64,000 bases of DNA. Source: Dendrophyllia cribrosa (taxonomy: Eukaryota > Cnidaria > Anthozoa > Scleractinia > Dendrophylliidae). Numbering within the stretch: the stretch's first letter is position 1; each line of letters begins with the position of its first letter. The notes below the pieces were generated by a model. The model was given only the letters and a program-made list of their open reading frames with translations. It had not been told where the DNA came from and searched no databases. Position numbers and translations under genes: made by a program. Location of the stretch: NCBI GenBank assembly GCA_024195265.1, contig JAJLRJ010000013.1:5372612-5436611 (forward strand), read 5' to 3'. Shown here one piece after another: positions 44,707-57,200 of this stretch.

Positions 44707-45224
44707 TCAAAACTCTTTCTTTTAAGGAGGCTATTAATTTGTAACAAGAGGTTACCCGGAGCCTATACTCGTACCGGTAATGTACGTTACTCGGGGAGGG
44801 GGAAGGAGGGGATGAGGAGAAAGGGAGGGGAGCTTTGCTCCAGGTATATGGAACAGGTACCATGTATGGTTAAGGGTAAGGGTTTCAACCTCGTTCTGTA
44901 AACAGTCAAAACAGGGCTTGAGCAAGGTACACAGGAAAGATGTAAGCCAGGGTCGTACTTTGAGTATCGCCTGTTAGGACTCCAAACTTGAGAATGGAAA
45001 TAAAATATTCATGGTAATCTAACGAGACCAACGTGACAAGGCATTACTTTATATGAAAAAAGAAATCATAGTACGGGACGTTCACATTGCCGTTACCATA
45101 GACATCCGAATAAGAAACCAAAAAATAGAATCGATCTCGTCCCTGGGGACATCCCGGGACCAAATTCAACATGGTGTCAAGATGTCGTTACATTGAGGAG
45201 CTTGCATGACGTACATGTATAAAC

Positions 45225-48200
45225 TCAGGATACACTAAACTCGGCGAGGAGTTGTTCAGCTCTGGCACAATCCCATCCCTTTCCCTGAAAATTTTCCTTG
45301 ACGACATCCACAAACTTTTGAAGAAATTTCTTCCCGTTTACTTGTGAATCAAAGTTTCTCACGGTTTTTGTATCGTCCGCAGAAATATCCGTATTTTTTG
45401 TGTCCTTTACAATCTGCCAATACCAGTAACACAGTTCACCAGCGTACATAAGTGCCAGGAGATGCGTGTTGCTAAATACACCTGCGAGAACAGGACGAGA
45501 TAAGTTAGAAGTTATTGTTGTTTTTCGGGACCAGGAAGTTCAACCACTTAACGTACAACGTTAAAGTAATTTTTGCGAAAATTTGGTTTCGCGAAATATC
45601 ACCTTTTTCAGCAACAGATACAGGTAGCCGGTACCAAGCGCGGGAAACGCGTGCAGACAAGTCACATTTGGTTTTGGTTTTACTTCTGATTGGTTGAGAA
45701 AGTGGCGCGGGTTTTTTTAGCCAATCAAAAAGCGTAAAAGTCATGTACCAATGCAAAACCAAATTAACCGTGAAGTTCCTTTCAACACTCAATTGACTCA
45801 TGTAAAAAACTGCTTACTTTATAAAATAAACAAGTGCTTTTTGGGACAAAAGTAAACAAACCTTGTTGAAGAAGATGTACCATATCAGTGTCCTTTTTGT
45901 TGACGTTTTTATGCTCATCCAACACAAGAGGTGAACGGATGTTTAGCATCGACTCAAGATAAACGACTCCTGACTCAGCACACTGCGAATAAGAATTGAA
46001 ATGCAAGTTACTCGGGGAAACACAGTTCTTGGAAGCTGACCTGATACAAACAAGAGAGCGAGTTTGGAAGAACTAGACAATTTATGTGAACCCAAGCCAC
46101 GGCTGGAATCCACTGGGGAGTACTTTCGCTGGAAGACTGGTTTGAAGATGTGGGGGTGAAACCTCCTCCCCTGGGTCTCTGGGGGCGAGGTTGTTGGGGG
46201 TGTAATGAGCTGGTGGGGTGGGTCAACAGAATATTGTTATATTGCAGGCTTTACCAAAGGAAAAATCCTAGACATAATCTGATAGTTACTTTAAACCCTC
46301 TAACTCTCAAGAGTGTCAAACATCAAAATTCAAGAAAAATCCCAAATTTCGTTTGTAAAATATTGAAAAACAAATGGTACCATGCAAAAGTACTGTCCAA
46401 AAGGTTTCGTTTGGATGGTCACACCATAGGATTTCGTCTACAGACTGAAAAGTTGGAGCTACACTTCATGTGTCATAATTGACTCTGGGAGTGAACATAC
46501 TTGTCTGATACTCTGACAAATTTATGCATAGCATTGTACTGTATTGTGCCATTCTAGAATGTATTGTTAAAGTGCACCTAAATCCCAATTTTTTTCTTTT
46601 AATCAACTCAATGTAAGTTGAAAGTCGAATAGTGAAATATTTCTTGTTTTTAATGTCGCGTTAGTGAGTTATAGAGATTTGAATTTACTAAATGCTAATT
46701 AGATGACATCAAATTCAGACTCGTTTATTATACAACTACTTGTTTCCACCTCCAAGTAATATTTTTTTTTACAAATCAATTGACTATAAACAGTTTTTAT
46801 TAGTATTTCTTAAATTGATTATCCTTAAGCTGTGAACTGCGTATTGCAAATTGAAGTAGAAATAATGGTAAAATATGTATTTGACGTCATCTAATTAGCA
46901 TTTTGTAAATCAAATCTCTATAACTCACTAACGCGACGTTAAAAACAAGAAATATTTCACTATTCGACTTTTCAACTTACATTGAGTTGATTAAAAGAAA
47001 AAAATTGGGATTTAGGTGCACTTTAACAATACATTCTAGAATACAGTACAATGCTATGCATAAATTTGTCAGAGTATCAGACAAGTATGTTCACTCCCAG
47101 AGTCAATTATGAGACATGTAGTGTAGCTCCAACTTTTCAACGTACATTGAGTTGGTTAAAAGAAAAAAAATTAGGGTTGAGGTGCACTTTAAACTATTGT
47201 TATGGTCATATAACACAATACAATGCTATGCATAAATTTGTCAGAGTATTGGACAACCCTCGGAGTGAAAGGGTTAAGGCACATGACGTATATAAGTGAC
47301 ATTTGTTTGTTACTTTTGGAACCTTACAGTTGCAATTCTGAAAATTAATGCAAATGATAATAATATCCCAGCAGTCTCATACCTCCAAAAGGTGCAATTT
47401 GTTAAGCTGCCTTCTTGGAGGGTCATTGAACAATGTGTGGCAGTACATGTAGAACAGAGCTCCACGTCTCCAACAAAGACATTCCATCATATCTGTACCT
47501 AACACTTGAACACCCTAGAACAAAAACAAAACATTAATGCCTCTTTATGTACTTGGCAGCACATCCATTTCAGTAACCCTTCTCAAACAACTTCCCCCCT
47601 CTAACGCCTTCTAACTGCCCTACCTCTCTCGCTGGTAGGGTAATATTACAATTTTCTAACTTTCGAGTCTGTCGACTACATCTGACAATGTGAAAATCTC
47701 AGTGATTGCTAAATGAGCAGTACTTGTTTATGGTGCTGTTAGATTTTCAGTTGATTACAAACATCAATATTTGGAAATTTCACCAAATTTTAAGTGTAAT
47801 TACAGTATGTGGCCCCTGGTCCGGCCGTGTCCGTGGTCCGGCCACTGCCTTTTTGTTATGTAATTTTCCGGCCAAAAAACGAAGTTTTAATAAAAACGAA
47901 TCTTTTCGAAGTTGTTGACCTTTTTTCTTTTTTAATCTTCGTTTTCTGCCAGAAAATTACATAAAAATCGGCAGTGGCCGGACCACGGTCGCGGCCGGAC
48001 CAGGGGCCACATACTGTACATGTAATTGGCAGTTAAATAATTAATTAATTTATTAAATAGTCTCTTGCCTCACTTTCTGATCCAAACATCTCCTTCACCA
48101 GTTGTTGAGGTTGATTTAGTCTGCCTTAGTACAGAAAAAAAATAAACAATTTAGAACACAAATAGAAGTTACAGTGTACAGTGTACATGAAGTTTAAAAG

Positions 48201-51200
48201 CAGTACTTACATTTTTAAATTACATGCATGAAGAAATTCCAGCAGTCAAAACAAATATTTACTAATAGATTAATGATTCCACTCATATTACCAATTAAAT
48301 GCTTTATTTCTTCCTTGCTTCTGTCTTGTGGAAAATCTTCGTTTACCAGTCGGCATTCTGTAACATATGTTACATCAAGAAGGGCCTAAAATACAGTTGT
48401 ATCCAAAGTTACAAAGTAATTTCAAATAAATAATACATTTATATTAGTACAGTGGAACCCGGTTAATATGGACACCAAGGGGACATGCCATAGTGTCCGT
48501 ATTATCCGGGCGTCCGTATTAAGCGGGCCCTCAGAGAAAATGTCAGGGACACACGTTTTATCGATATAAAGACCAAAGCAGACAAAAAAACGCAGTTGCC
48601 ATGTTAAAAGAAAGTCGAGTTATAGGCCACATTCCATTTCACCTTGTGAACACCAAAAAACACACTGGTATAGTGTGTCACTCATTTTATTTCAAAGCCT
48701 ACCAACCAAGGATTGGTAGAAATATGTGGAAAGGCAGTCAATAGGGGTGGAGGTCTTGGTATGGAAATACCATGTATTTACATTTTTGATGGTCCGCGGA
48801 AACGTATGGATTTACTTGAACAATAAATAGACGTTAGTAACAACCCAGCAATACGAGCGGAGGATGATCCTGGTACAGCTCGCAGCAAGCAAACAACGTC
48901 AAAGAGGAAGAAGGTTAAGAGCAATGACTGCAACAAAAAGCCAAGGAAGTGAAATGTGTGTAACAGGAGGCAGGAAACTTTATTAAAGGACTATACGTAG
49001 TACAAGAGTCGGAAGAAAGACAGACTGTTCAAAATCAAATATGTCATGCTACATGTACTTTGTTACCGTTTTTTTTTTAGTAATAAAATTTTATTAACCC
49101 GTAAAAATCTGTCATTATTTGAACAGGGTACAATGTCTACAATTGAAGGGGTCGGGGCATATCCAGCCTATGTTGCTTTTTGAGCGTTTTACTATTTTTT
49201 CTCGCTCAGATTTGCCTAATTTTATCGTACAACGAATAATATCACAAACCCTTGTCGAATTTGCACTAATCCTAAGAAACTGGACTAATTTCACCTGAAA
49301 AAAAAGCAGAGTTCTGGTCTTATAGTGGTTGTTTACATTTCGACGCCATTACAGCAGATTGGCCGTGAGAATATGCGACCGCAATACTCCTGACCCGCGC
49401 CAACGTCATGAACGAAAATACCGTTACTTACGCGCGCCTGGTTCATTATCGATCGCGAGCTCGCTACGGCAAACACATCGTCTGTGGCATGCGTATGAGC
49501 CAATATGTTTAAGGCCCGTCCGGTGATTGAAGGACATCATTAAGTCCGGAAATCCGTAAGTCTCTAGCACCTCTCAAAGAAACGAGTCGTGTTTCTTGCC
49601 TAAATCTCTATTTCACGCTCGAAGGTGAAAATAGACGTTGGTGGACAAGGCGAGCCGGCGGGAAAGTCAGGAATCACTTCGGATCAGAAAAGGGGCAGTG
49701 TTGTGAGTTGTGGGCCATTTCCCATCCCGTGCCGTAGTCGAAATGCCCGATATCCGAAGTGCTTCGAGACTTATAATATTTTCCGTATTTCGTTTGGCGG
49801 ACATTCCGTTTTCGTTTTCGCCATTGATATCCCGACATGCTTTGCGACAGTGGCAGATAGGTCGGCTTTGCGTGGTCGCGCGGGAGATTGAAATACAGCG
49901 TTGGGCAGCTCAAAGTGAGTTCTTGCGGCCGGGTGAAATTCAGCAAGGCGGGCAAAGACTATGAGCCGGCAGCGGATGACCGGGAGTGCTTCCTAAAGGA
50001 GGTCCGTAACGATAAGGGAGATGGCGCGAATCTAAGTGGCTGACTATCGGTGATAAAAATGAAGCGATTTTGAGGGAATGAACTTCGGGATTTATTTTTC
50101 TTGAGCGGGATTCAGCGGTACGGGCCCAAACTTGGTCATCTGAAGTGAAAAATCAGCGTAAAATCGAGAAATTCGGGTAAACCTTGGGATTCATTTTTTC
50201 GAGCGGGATTCAGCGGGAGACATGCAGATTTTATTTTTTTTTGCATACGTTAATTCTCGAAAACGACGGAAAAAACAACAGAATAAAATCTAAACAATGT
50301 TTTGCAACGAATTTGTAGTTCACATGCCAAAAATGGACAAATCTGAGCGAGAAAAATAAAAAACGACCTCAAAAGCAACATAGGCTGGATATGCCCTGAG
50401 CCCTTCAATTATCACATAATTGTGACAATGAAAATAGAGAGTGTGCAGATAACCAGTGTCCATAAAGAGGGTTTGACAATATACGAGAGTTTGTGACTCG
50501 GGACACAGAAAAGTGTCTGTTGTCCGTATTAACCGGTGTCCGTATAAAGCAGGTTAATTTTAGAGAAAAAATAAGAGCTTTTTGTCGGGACAAACGAAAC
50601 TGTCCGTTATACATGTAAGCAGGTGTCTGTATTAAGCGGGTGTCCATAGAGCGGGGTTCTACTGTAGTGCAAATGTATAGTGCAATGTACATGTACACTG
50701 TACCTGTGAATAATGTTGTATTATTTTTAATAGCATCTCTTTCTTTGCTGCATCTTGCCTGTTAAACAGATGAACAGTCATGAGACAAATTATTAAACAA
50801 TGCACATGCCACTGCATACAGTAACTACTCTGGAATTAATTACTGACTACTGTAACTTTGCCTAGTTTCCATATATCGTCGGGAATATCCCAAACAATCA
50901 GGGATTTTAGTGTTTCCCGACCGTCCCAGATTTTGCGGATATGTTGGATAAATCGCCGATCATCGATCATAAGAAAATAGAAACGCTCCCGATTTTCCCA
51001 TCTACAATTTCGTGTTTTCATAAATCGGCAAAATCTGGGATGGTCGGGAAACAGCGAAATCCCCAATCGCCTGGGATTTTCCCAACTTATGATCTCATTA
51101 TGCTACACCAACAAGCTTTTTGATCAACTAGTGACTGAGTAGGTAGCATTTTGTACATGTACATGGTTTGCCCGATTTTCTGTTGCATTGATCAGCTCAC

Positions 51201-54099
51201 AGACTTAATTTAGAACTGCTACATGTAAATAATACATTGTAAACATATAATTCAACTTTGATAGTTTAGTGCAAGTCTTGCTTTCCAACTTGGTTATCAG
51301 AGGTTTGAAACCAACAGAGGACAAGTCAACAAATGTTTTTTTCCCACTTTGGTTGACTTCTCTAATACATTTACTACATGTACATGTATATACATTATGT
51401 ACTAATATTACTGAGTCTTGTAACAGTCTATTTTCCTAACAGAGCCAATCAAAATGATGGGCTTCAGCAAACATGAAGCCATACAAGGGTAAAGTAGAAG
51501 GTGATTCATTCTAGATGTACATGTAGTTACCCCTTTTCAAGTAGGTGAAGGCAAACTTTACACTTTTTCTCTGCCTTATCCAACAGTACTAACTCGCCAA
51601 CATCTGTAAACAAAATAGAATTGAAAAAACTTAATTCAGTAGAATTCTTACAAATGTTGTTCAATAGCCCAATTGACAGAGAAATGATGGCTATTGGGAC
51701 CATGAGATAAAATTTGGGGGACGGGGCACTCACACCATATTTTGCAGAAAATACCTGTGAAGGTGAAGTAATATATGGGCAACAAAATCGTGAAACTTGT
51801 CGCACAACAATGTTGCGTTACAGGTTGCAGCCCTGATGTTGCATGGATTACCACCTGTGCGCACAACAAATTTTTAAGTTGCAGAAAGTAGACATCACTT
51901 CAACTTTCTGCAACATGAAAATTTGATGTGCACGTATGTGGTAATACACCACAACATCAGGAGTGCAACTTGCAACACAACATTGTTACACAATAAGTTG
52001 TGCAATTTTGTTGCCCGTATTATGAGTACTTATTACAATGTACATGTACCTTGAAGCAGTCTAGCAATATACCAATTTACAGTTGTCTACTTAGTAACCT
52101 GGCCTTTGTGTGGAAATGAGGCTGGAGTTGACCTTGTCGTAATAGAAACCTTCCTTCTTTTTATACATGTATGTAAATCATGTTGTTCAATGCCAACTAA
52201 CATGATTTACATATGAAAAGCAGAAAGGTTTGTATCAAAACAAAGTCAACTCCAGCCTCACTTTCACTCAAAGGCCAGGGTACTAAGCACACAACTGTAA
52301 AATGGTCTATTCAATTCTCTTTTCACAAATTTATGATGCCAATGGAAAAAAAAACTTTACTATCTTTGCAAAAAAGGGGTATCAAGGCCCCCTATTATTA
52401 TAAGGACCAAAAAGAACAGATCTGTTGAGATCATCACACATTCATGTAAACTGATGGTTGTGCGCTTGGTGACCTTGCCTTTGAGTGAAAGTGAGGCTGG
52501 AGGTACCGGTGACCTTGCTGCAAACCTTTCAGCCTTTCACATGTTAATAATGCTTTTCTCATGCTAACTAGGTAAATTTACATCTGAAAAGCTGTATCAA
52601 AACAAGGTCAACTTTGGCCTTGCTTCCACTCAAAGGCCAGGACACTAAGAAGACAAATGTAAAATGGTATATTTATAGTTGTAAAAGTGCATGCCACAAT
52701 CCCCAACACATTTGTTGGGACAGTGGTCCCTCTCTCCCCTTCAATGTTGGAAAAAACTGGAAAAAGCATGACTCCTTCCTTGCTCACATGATTAAATAGA
52801 TGTCTCCAAAATGAAGACCCAAAAACAAAGACCCCTATTTTTTTTCTGTTGTACCATCCTGAAAAGTCACAAAACGTCATAAAACATAACTCACATGCTA
52901 AGAGGACCATTTAGCAGTGAAATAATCAGGGTCTTTGTTTTATAGTTTACCCCCACCAAAACTAAAAAGAAGAAGACCCCCTTCAAATCCGCTCGAGAAT
53001 GACAGTGAGAACTATTAAAAAAATGAAAACGCTTGGCGATGCATTACTATAACTACAAACAAGAAATTGTTGGCATTTTAAGGAGGCTCGTAAGGGTTTC
53101 TTACTGTTAATAGTGTCTCTGACATAATGTAATATTAAAAAAAAAATGCTACTGATACAATGTAGGTCACCGAGCAAACTTTTGAGATATAAAAGAGGAA
53201 CGTTTCTTGCACGTTTTATTTCCGGTTCGCACGATTTTACATTGCATTCTCATTTCCGGTAAGCTGCGCGCACTATACTTTGATAGGAAAATCAGCTGAT
53301 GCGTGAGTTCATGCATGACGAGTGCACACGTAATAAAATAAATACATGTAATAAATAATAACTTTATTTTTCGAGGGTGACACCTAACAATCCTGCAAAT
53401 CGGTTTTTTTATGAACCTTGTTGAGGTCAAAATCAATGTCCGCAAACATGTACGGCAACATGTAAATCCTTCCAAATGGAGTAAATTTGACCTGACAACG
53501 GCATTTCCGGTGTTTTAAAGGCCATTCCCATAAAATGTTTTTCGTTTCCCATCGCCTTCCCTAAAACTAAATATAAAAGATTTATATTCAAAATAAAGTC
53601 TTGATCACATGTTTAAAAAGTAAAATTTTGTTTGTCAGACAGTATAGCTGAATTTTTTTTTTTAATTTTCCAAAAAAATGGGTCGGTCGGGCGATGGGAA
53701 ACGAAACATTTTATGGGGATGGCCTTAGGAAGTTTCAGTTAACAGGTATAAAACGAAGACCATGATTATTTCACCGCTAAATGGTCCTCTTAGCATACGA
53801 GTTATGTTTTATGACGTTTTGTGACTTTTCAGAATGGTACGACGAGGGGTCTTCGTTTTTGGGTCTTCGGTCTTCGTTTTGGAGACACCCACATGATATT
53901 ATAAAACGTGAACTTGTCTTGAGTGTCCCAACTAATTATGACGCCAATTGCAGTTGTTAGAAATTGCTGCTGCGTAAAAACAGAATATAAACTTACCTGA
54001 GGTACTCTTTCGGATATCAATGCATTCTGCTTGCAACTCTTTTATCTTTGTGACGATAAATTTGTGCGCAAAATCAACATCTGATTCATCAGCCGCCAT
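45225..54099 (-). CDS. RIMOC1: RIMOC1 (C5orf51/UPF0600) homologue, eight exons
   Basis: Reconstructed exons in transcript order: 53997-54099, 51531-51603, 50704-50758, 48292-48385, 48074-48124, 47383-47498, 45862-45982, 45225-45481. Their 870 nt stay in frame across all seven GT-AG introns and give 289 aa, close to the vertebrate protein (294 aa). Conserved blocks: ALLDVTYVTECRLVNEDFPQD, then CLCWRRGALFYMYCHTL, then GVVYLESMLNIR, then GVFSNTHLLALMYAGELCYW. In vertebrates the product binds RAB7A and the MON1-CCZ1 exchange factor and acts in mitophagy; the same role here is inference. The start codon sits in AAAATGGCGGC, 114 bp from the start of the divergent Kelch gene. Introns hold a MITE, a pogo-like element and long palindromes. 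Confidence 0.9.
45670..45805. mobile_element. Partial relative of the Harbinger-like MITE at 59618
   Basis: Shares CTGATTGGTTGAGAAAGTGGC, TTTTTTAGCCAATCA and AATGCAAAACC with 59740-59810; one end is missing. Lies in the last intron of RIMOC1. Confidence 0.5.
46285..46490. repeat. Variable-copy element, one 88-bp unit
   Basis: Left end ACCCTCTAACTCTCAAGAGTG, one 88-bp unit, right end GACTCTGGGAGTGA; it then continues into the palindrome at 46445-47141. Confidence 0.65.
46445..47141. repeat. Large inverted repeat (arms ~290 bp) containing a TTAA element
   Basis: Left arm 46445-46730 and right arm about 46855-47141 are near-perfect inverted copies. Inside, TTAA at 46567-46570 and 47023-47026 flank AGTGCACCTAAATCCC and its complement (46571-47022), so a TTAA-type MITE forms the core and the symmetry continues beyond its ends. 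A third partial arm follows at 47135-47200. Confidence 0.8.
47803..48016. mobile_element. 214-bp TA-target MITE in a RIMOC1 intron
   Basis: Ends CAGTATGTGGCCCCTGGTCC and its complement between TA (47801-47802) and TA (48017-48018). Mariner/pogo-like by target and CAGT end. Its right end is 58 bp from the donor of exon 5. Confidence 0.85.
48450..50664. mobile_element. 2.2-kb pogo/Tigger-like non-autonomous element with a nested insertion
   Basis: Ends CAGTGGAACCCGGTTAATA and its partner GCGGGGTTCTACTG between TA and TA; subterminal GTGTCCGTATTA motifs repeat at both ends. No transposase is recognisable. A second element is nested inside (about 49141-50411). Confidence 0.7.
49141..50411. mobile_element. 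Nested element with GGGCATATCCAGCC ends
   Basis: Inverted ends of about 35 bp (AATTGAAGGG..GGGCATATCCAGCC.ATGTTGC). Interior G+C-richer than surroundings, no domain recognised. Confidence 0.7.
51777..52016. mobile_element. 240-bp palindromic MITE
   Basis: Ends GGGCAACAAAAT and ATTTTGTTGCCC; arms continue inward with TGCAACNTG-rich sequence. Confidence 0.75.
52098..52650. repeat. Two copies of a palindromic MITE flanking a short spacer
   Basis: 52098-52285 and 52470-52650 each start and end with inverted CTGGCCTTTG..GTGAGGCTGGAG-like sequence. They are in the first RIMOC1 intron. Confidence 0.65.
52800..53885. mobile_element. 1.1-kb inverted-repeat element with a nested 212-bp MITE
   Basis: About 120-bp inverted arms (GTCTCCAAAA.GAAGACC..; CATAAAACATAACTC..ATGCTAAGAGGACCATTTAGC). 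Inside, 53517-53728 is a separate palindromic MITE with AAGGCCATTCCCATAAAATG ends. Confidence 0.7.
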
Positions 54100-54213
54100 T
54101 TTGTTTGTTATCGTCTGAGCCTATAATATTTGCTAGTCAGCCAATTTGCTAGATGCCTTATATCACGTTATGTAAGACAGCTAAGTGTATCCCACCAATT
54201 GTCTCTTTTCAAA
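54100..54213. promoter_or_regulatory. Bidirectional promoter/5' leader between RIMOC1 and the Kelch gene
   Basis: Only 114 bp separate the two start codons. Both starts lie in AAAATGGC(C/G)GC, a match to the YY1-type ATGGCGGC element often found just downstream of transcription starts. No TATA box is evident. Transcription starts were not determined, and each leader may overlap the other gene's first exon. Confidence 0.65.
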
Positions 54214-57200
54214 ATGGCCGCTGTTGTGGAATGTGGCGACAGGAAGCTAGAGATTGTCGGAAATCACGAAAAAAAATCATTTTCAGTCTTTCATGAAATG
54301 CGTTCCTTCGATGAACTATGCGATATCACGCTCAAAGTTAACGGGAAGGAGATACGGGCTCATCGAGTCATCCTAGCTGCTTGCAGCCCGTATTTTCGAG
54401 CCATGCTTACAACAGGTTTCGTTGAGAGCAATTTAGGTACGATATCCTTGCAGGATTGCGAGGAAAATGCGGTAGAGAAGCTTGTAGAGTTTCTTTACAC
54501 TTGCAAGCTTAATCTGAACGAGACAGACGTGGAAAATATTCTCGACGCAGCCGCTTTGTTCCAAATGCAATTAGTTGTTCAGAAATGCGCGGATTTCTTA
54601 GAAACACTTATCCGAATTGAAAACTGTCTCGGGATTCAATCGTTGGCGATGCAGTATTCTTTGAACAACCTTGAAGCAAAGGCGAGAAGCTTTATCAGTT
54701 GGAATTTCATGGAAGTTTCGCGTGAGAGCGAGTTTGTGCTGATTCCAGCTTCGCAGTTGAGCACCATCGTGGGAAGCGATCGTTTACATGTGAAAATGGA
54801 GGAGGATGTGTACGAAGCTGTGATAAGGTGGTACAAGCATGACAGAGAAGAGAGGACCAAAAACCAGGTGAGCGTGCAATTCCGCGGTCAATTCGTTTCA
54901 CCTTGAGAGTTTTTAAAACACGAAATGGTGAAATGGCGAAATAGTATTTACTAAAGCTCATGAGTGGTATGAACGTTGGCCATACATGTACCATATAAAT
55001 AAAATTGTACGTGTCAAATGGACTGCATCACGATAAAAATTCATTCTGCCTTTGGGCCATTCCATTTAATATCCGCACCCTCCCCCCCCCCCCCCCCCTG
55101 ATTTTTACCACAATTGCTGCTAAACTCACAATCTGATTGGTCGACATGAGTGGTAAATGAGAGTCCAGACAACGGTGCTGACGCTAAAATCACGCACGCT
55201 TGAAAAAAAAAACAATCAGATTGCGAGAAAGTTATAGACAACGCTTGCTCTTTCTTTGCTGTCACGTTTTGTAACAAGACTTCGATTTTTCCTTGTATTT
55301 TTTTCTAAATATTGTTGTAAAAAACAAATTTACATGTACACCAGTTTTCCGTGGTGTGGACTCTTATTTACCACGATTTACGTCATCACATGGTCAAAAT
55401 TTGTTGCTGACTCACTCGGCTGCGCCCAGTGAGTCCACAACATTTTGACCATGTGATGACGTAAATCGTGGTAAATAAGAGTCCACACCACGGAAAACCG
55501 GTGTAAATTTGTTAAATTTCTAACCATGCATAAATAAAGATTTTGATTGATTGATTGATTGAGGTATAAGGAAATCTTGGGGGGATGGGGTGGGGGGGGG
55601 GGGGGGGGGGGGGGGTTGGTTTACTTGCGTTGGCATCCTTTGTTCTTCAAAAATTTACCAAGGGGGTAACAGAAAAATCTGCTACTTCTAAGGGGGGTGT
55701 TCTGTGGGCACTTTGATCTTTTTTTCCTTGGGGGGGGGGGAGGGGGTGGGGGGGGAGGGGGTGGGGGAGGTGCAGATATAAAATGGAATGGCCCTTTGAA
55801 ATGGCCACACCACTAAAAATTCCTATCTACAATGTAGGTTAATATTGAAAAAAGAAGCAGTAAGTGAGCACTGACTGTTCACAGTCTACACCACCACACT
55901 TTCCAGAGCGTGGGCTAATTTAAAGTTCTTTACTCTAAAATGATCAGCCTTTGCCATGAGTGTAATTAAAATACATCTACTGTACATCTGCATGTCTTTC
56001 TTTCCAGTCACACTTTCAAAAACAAAATGGTGCTCAGTATTTACAAAAAGAATGAAAATCTTGTGTTTGCCTGCTGTTAAAGTTTCAGTATAGCAAATGA
56101 CATTAACATTTAGATTTTGATCTTTCCATTTTGCATGAGAAAATAAATCGTCAACCTTGCACGTAATTCGCTTTGCCATTCACTTCACTGCACCTTCGTC
56201 TTCGTGGTCACACCATAGGATTTCATCAACAGACTCAAAAGTTAGAACAAATGGTACCATGCAAAAGTACTGCTGAAGAGGTTTCATTTGAATGGTCACA
56301 CCATAGGATTTCATCAACAGACTTAAAAGTTAGAACAAATGGTACCATGCAAGAGTACTGCTAAAGAGGTTTCATTTGAATGGTCACACCATAGGATTTC
56401 ATCGACAGACTCAAAAGTTAGAACTACATTGTACACTACATGTCTCCATAATTGACTCTGAGAGTAAAAGGCTTATACATGTAAGTACCGTAAAATCTCC
56501 CATAAGCCACCCGGGTAGCTTATTTACTTTTGAGAGGTGGCTTATTAGAGATGGGGGCTTATTGATTTAGCAAAATGCAGCACAATTTGCACTATCAGGA
56601 TGTAATATGATACAAACTTTATTCAAGCATCATAATCTCTGGATTAAACTTTAATGTTACAAATACATTATTTTCCCCTATATAATGGTTTATACCTGGT
56701 TTATACCAATAACTTTACCACTTTATCATCGTTCAAGAGTATTGAGGTAAGTAAGGGGGAGGGGTGGGGTTGGCTTAAAAGAGAAGGTGGGGGAGGGGGG
56801 CTTAATAAATTTCTTCTTCTTAAGAGGGGTGGCTTATTAGAGGGAGAGGGGTGGCTTAATAGAGATTTTACAGTAATACATGTACATATAAGCAGCAGAA
56901 TTGTGTGGATATGTTCATGCACAGTTCTGCTACCAACATTTCATCTTACTTATAAAAGAACAATACCAATGAAGCTTATTAGCATTCCTATTAGTACATG
57001 TATTTTGTATTAGTGATACAGTATTCAAGTACATGGAGCTGTTCTTTGAAGGTTTACCTTTCTCATCATTTTCCCGAAATTTTCCAAAGATCCAAAGACG
57101 TTTCGATTATAGTCCAACACTTTTTAGGTCGGCGTTTTGACGTTTAATATAAGGGCAAACATGGTGAGCTAACGAAAAGATATTGATACATGTATCTTTT

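Noticed and set aside
44527..44901. 124-codon plus-strand open frame
   Set aside because: First half is MITE family B, rest is G-rich low complexity; no motif.
56190..56475. CRISPR-like regularly spaced repeats
   Set aside because: Units are contiguous 88-bp tandem copies without unique spacers, in an animal genome.
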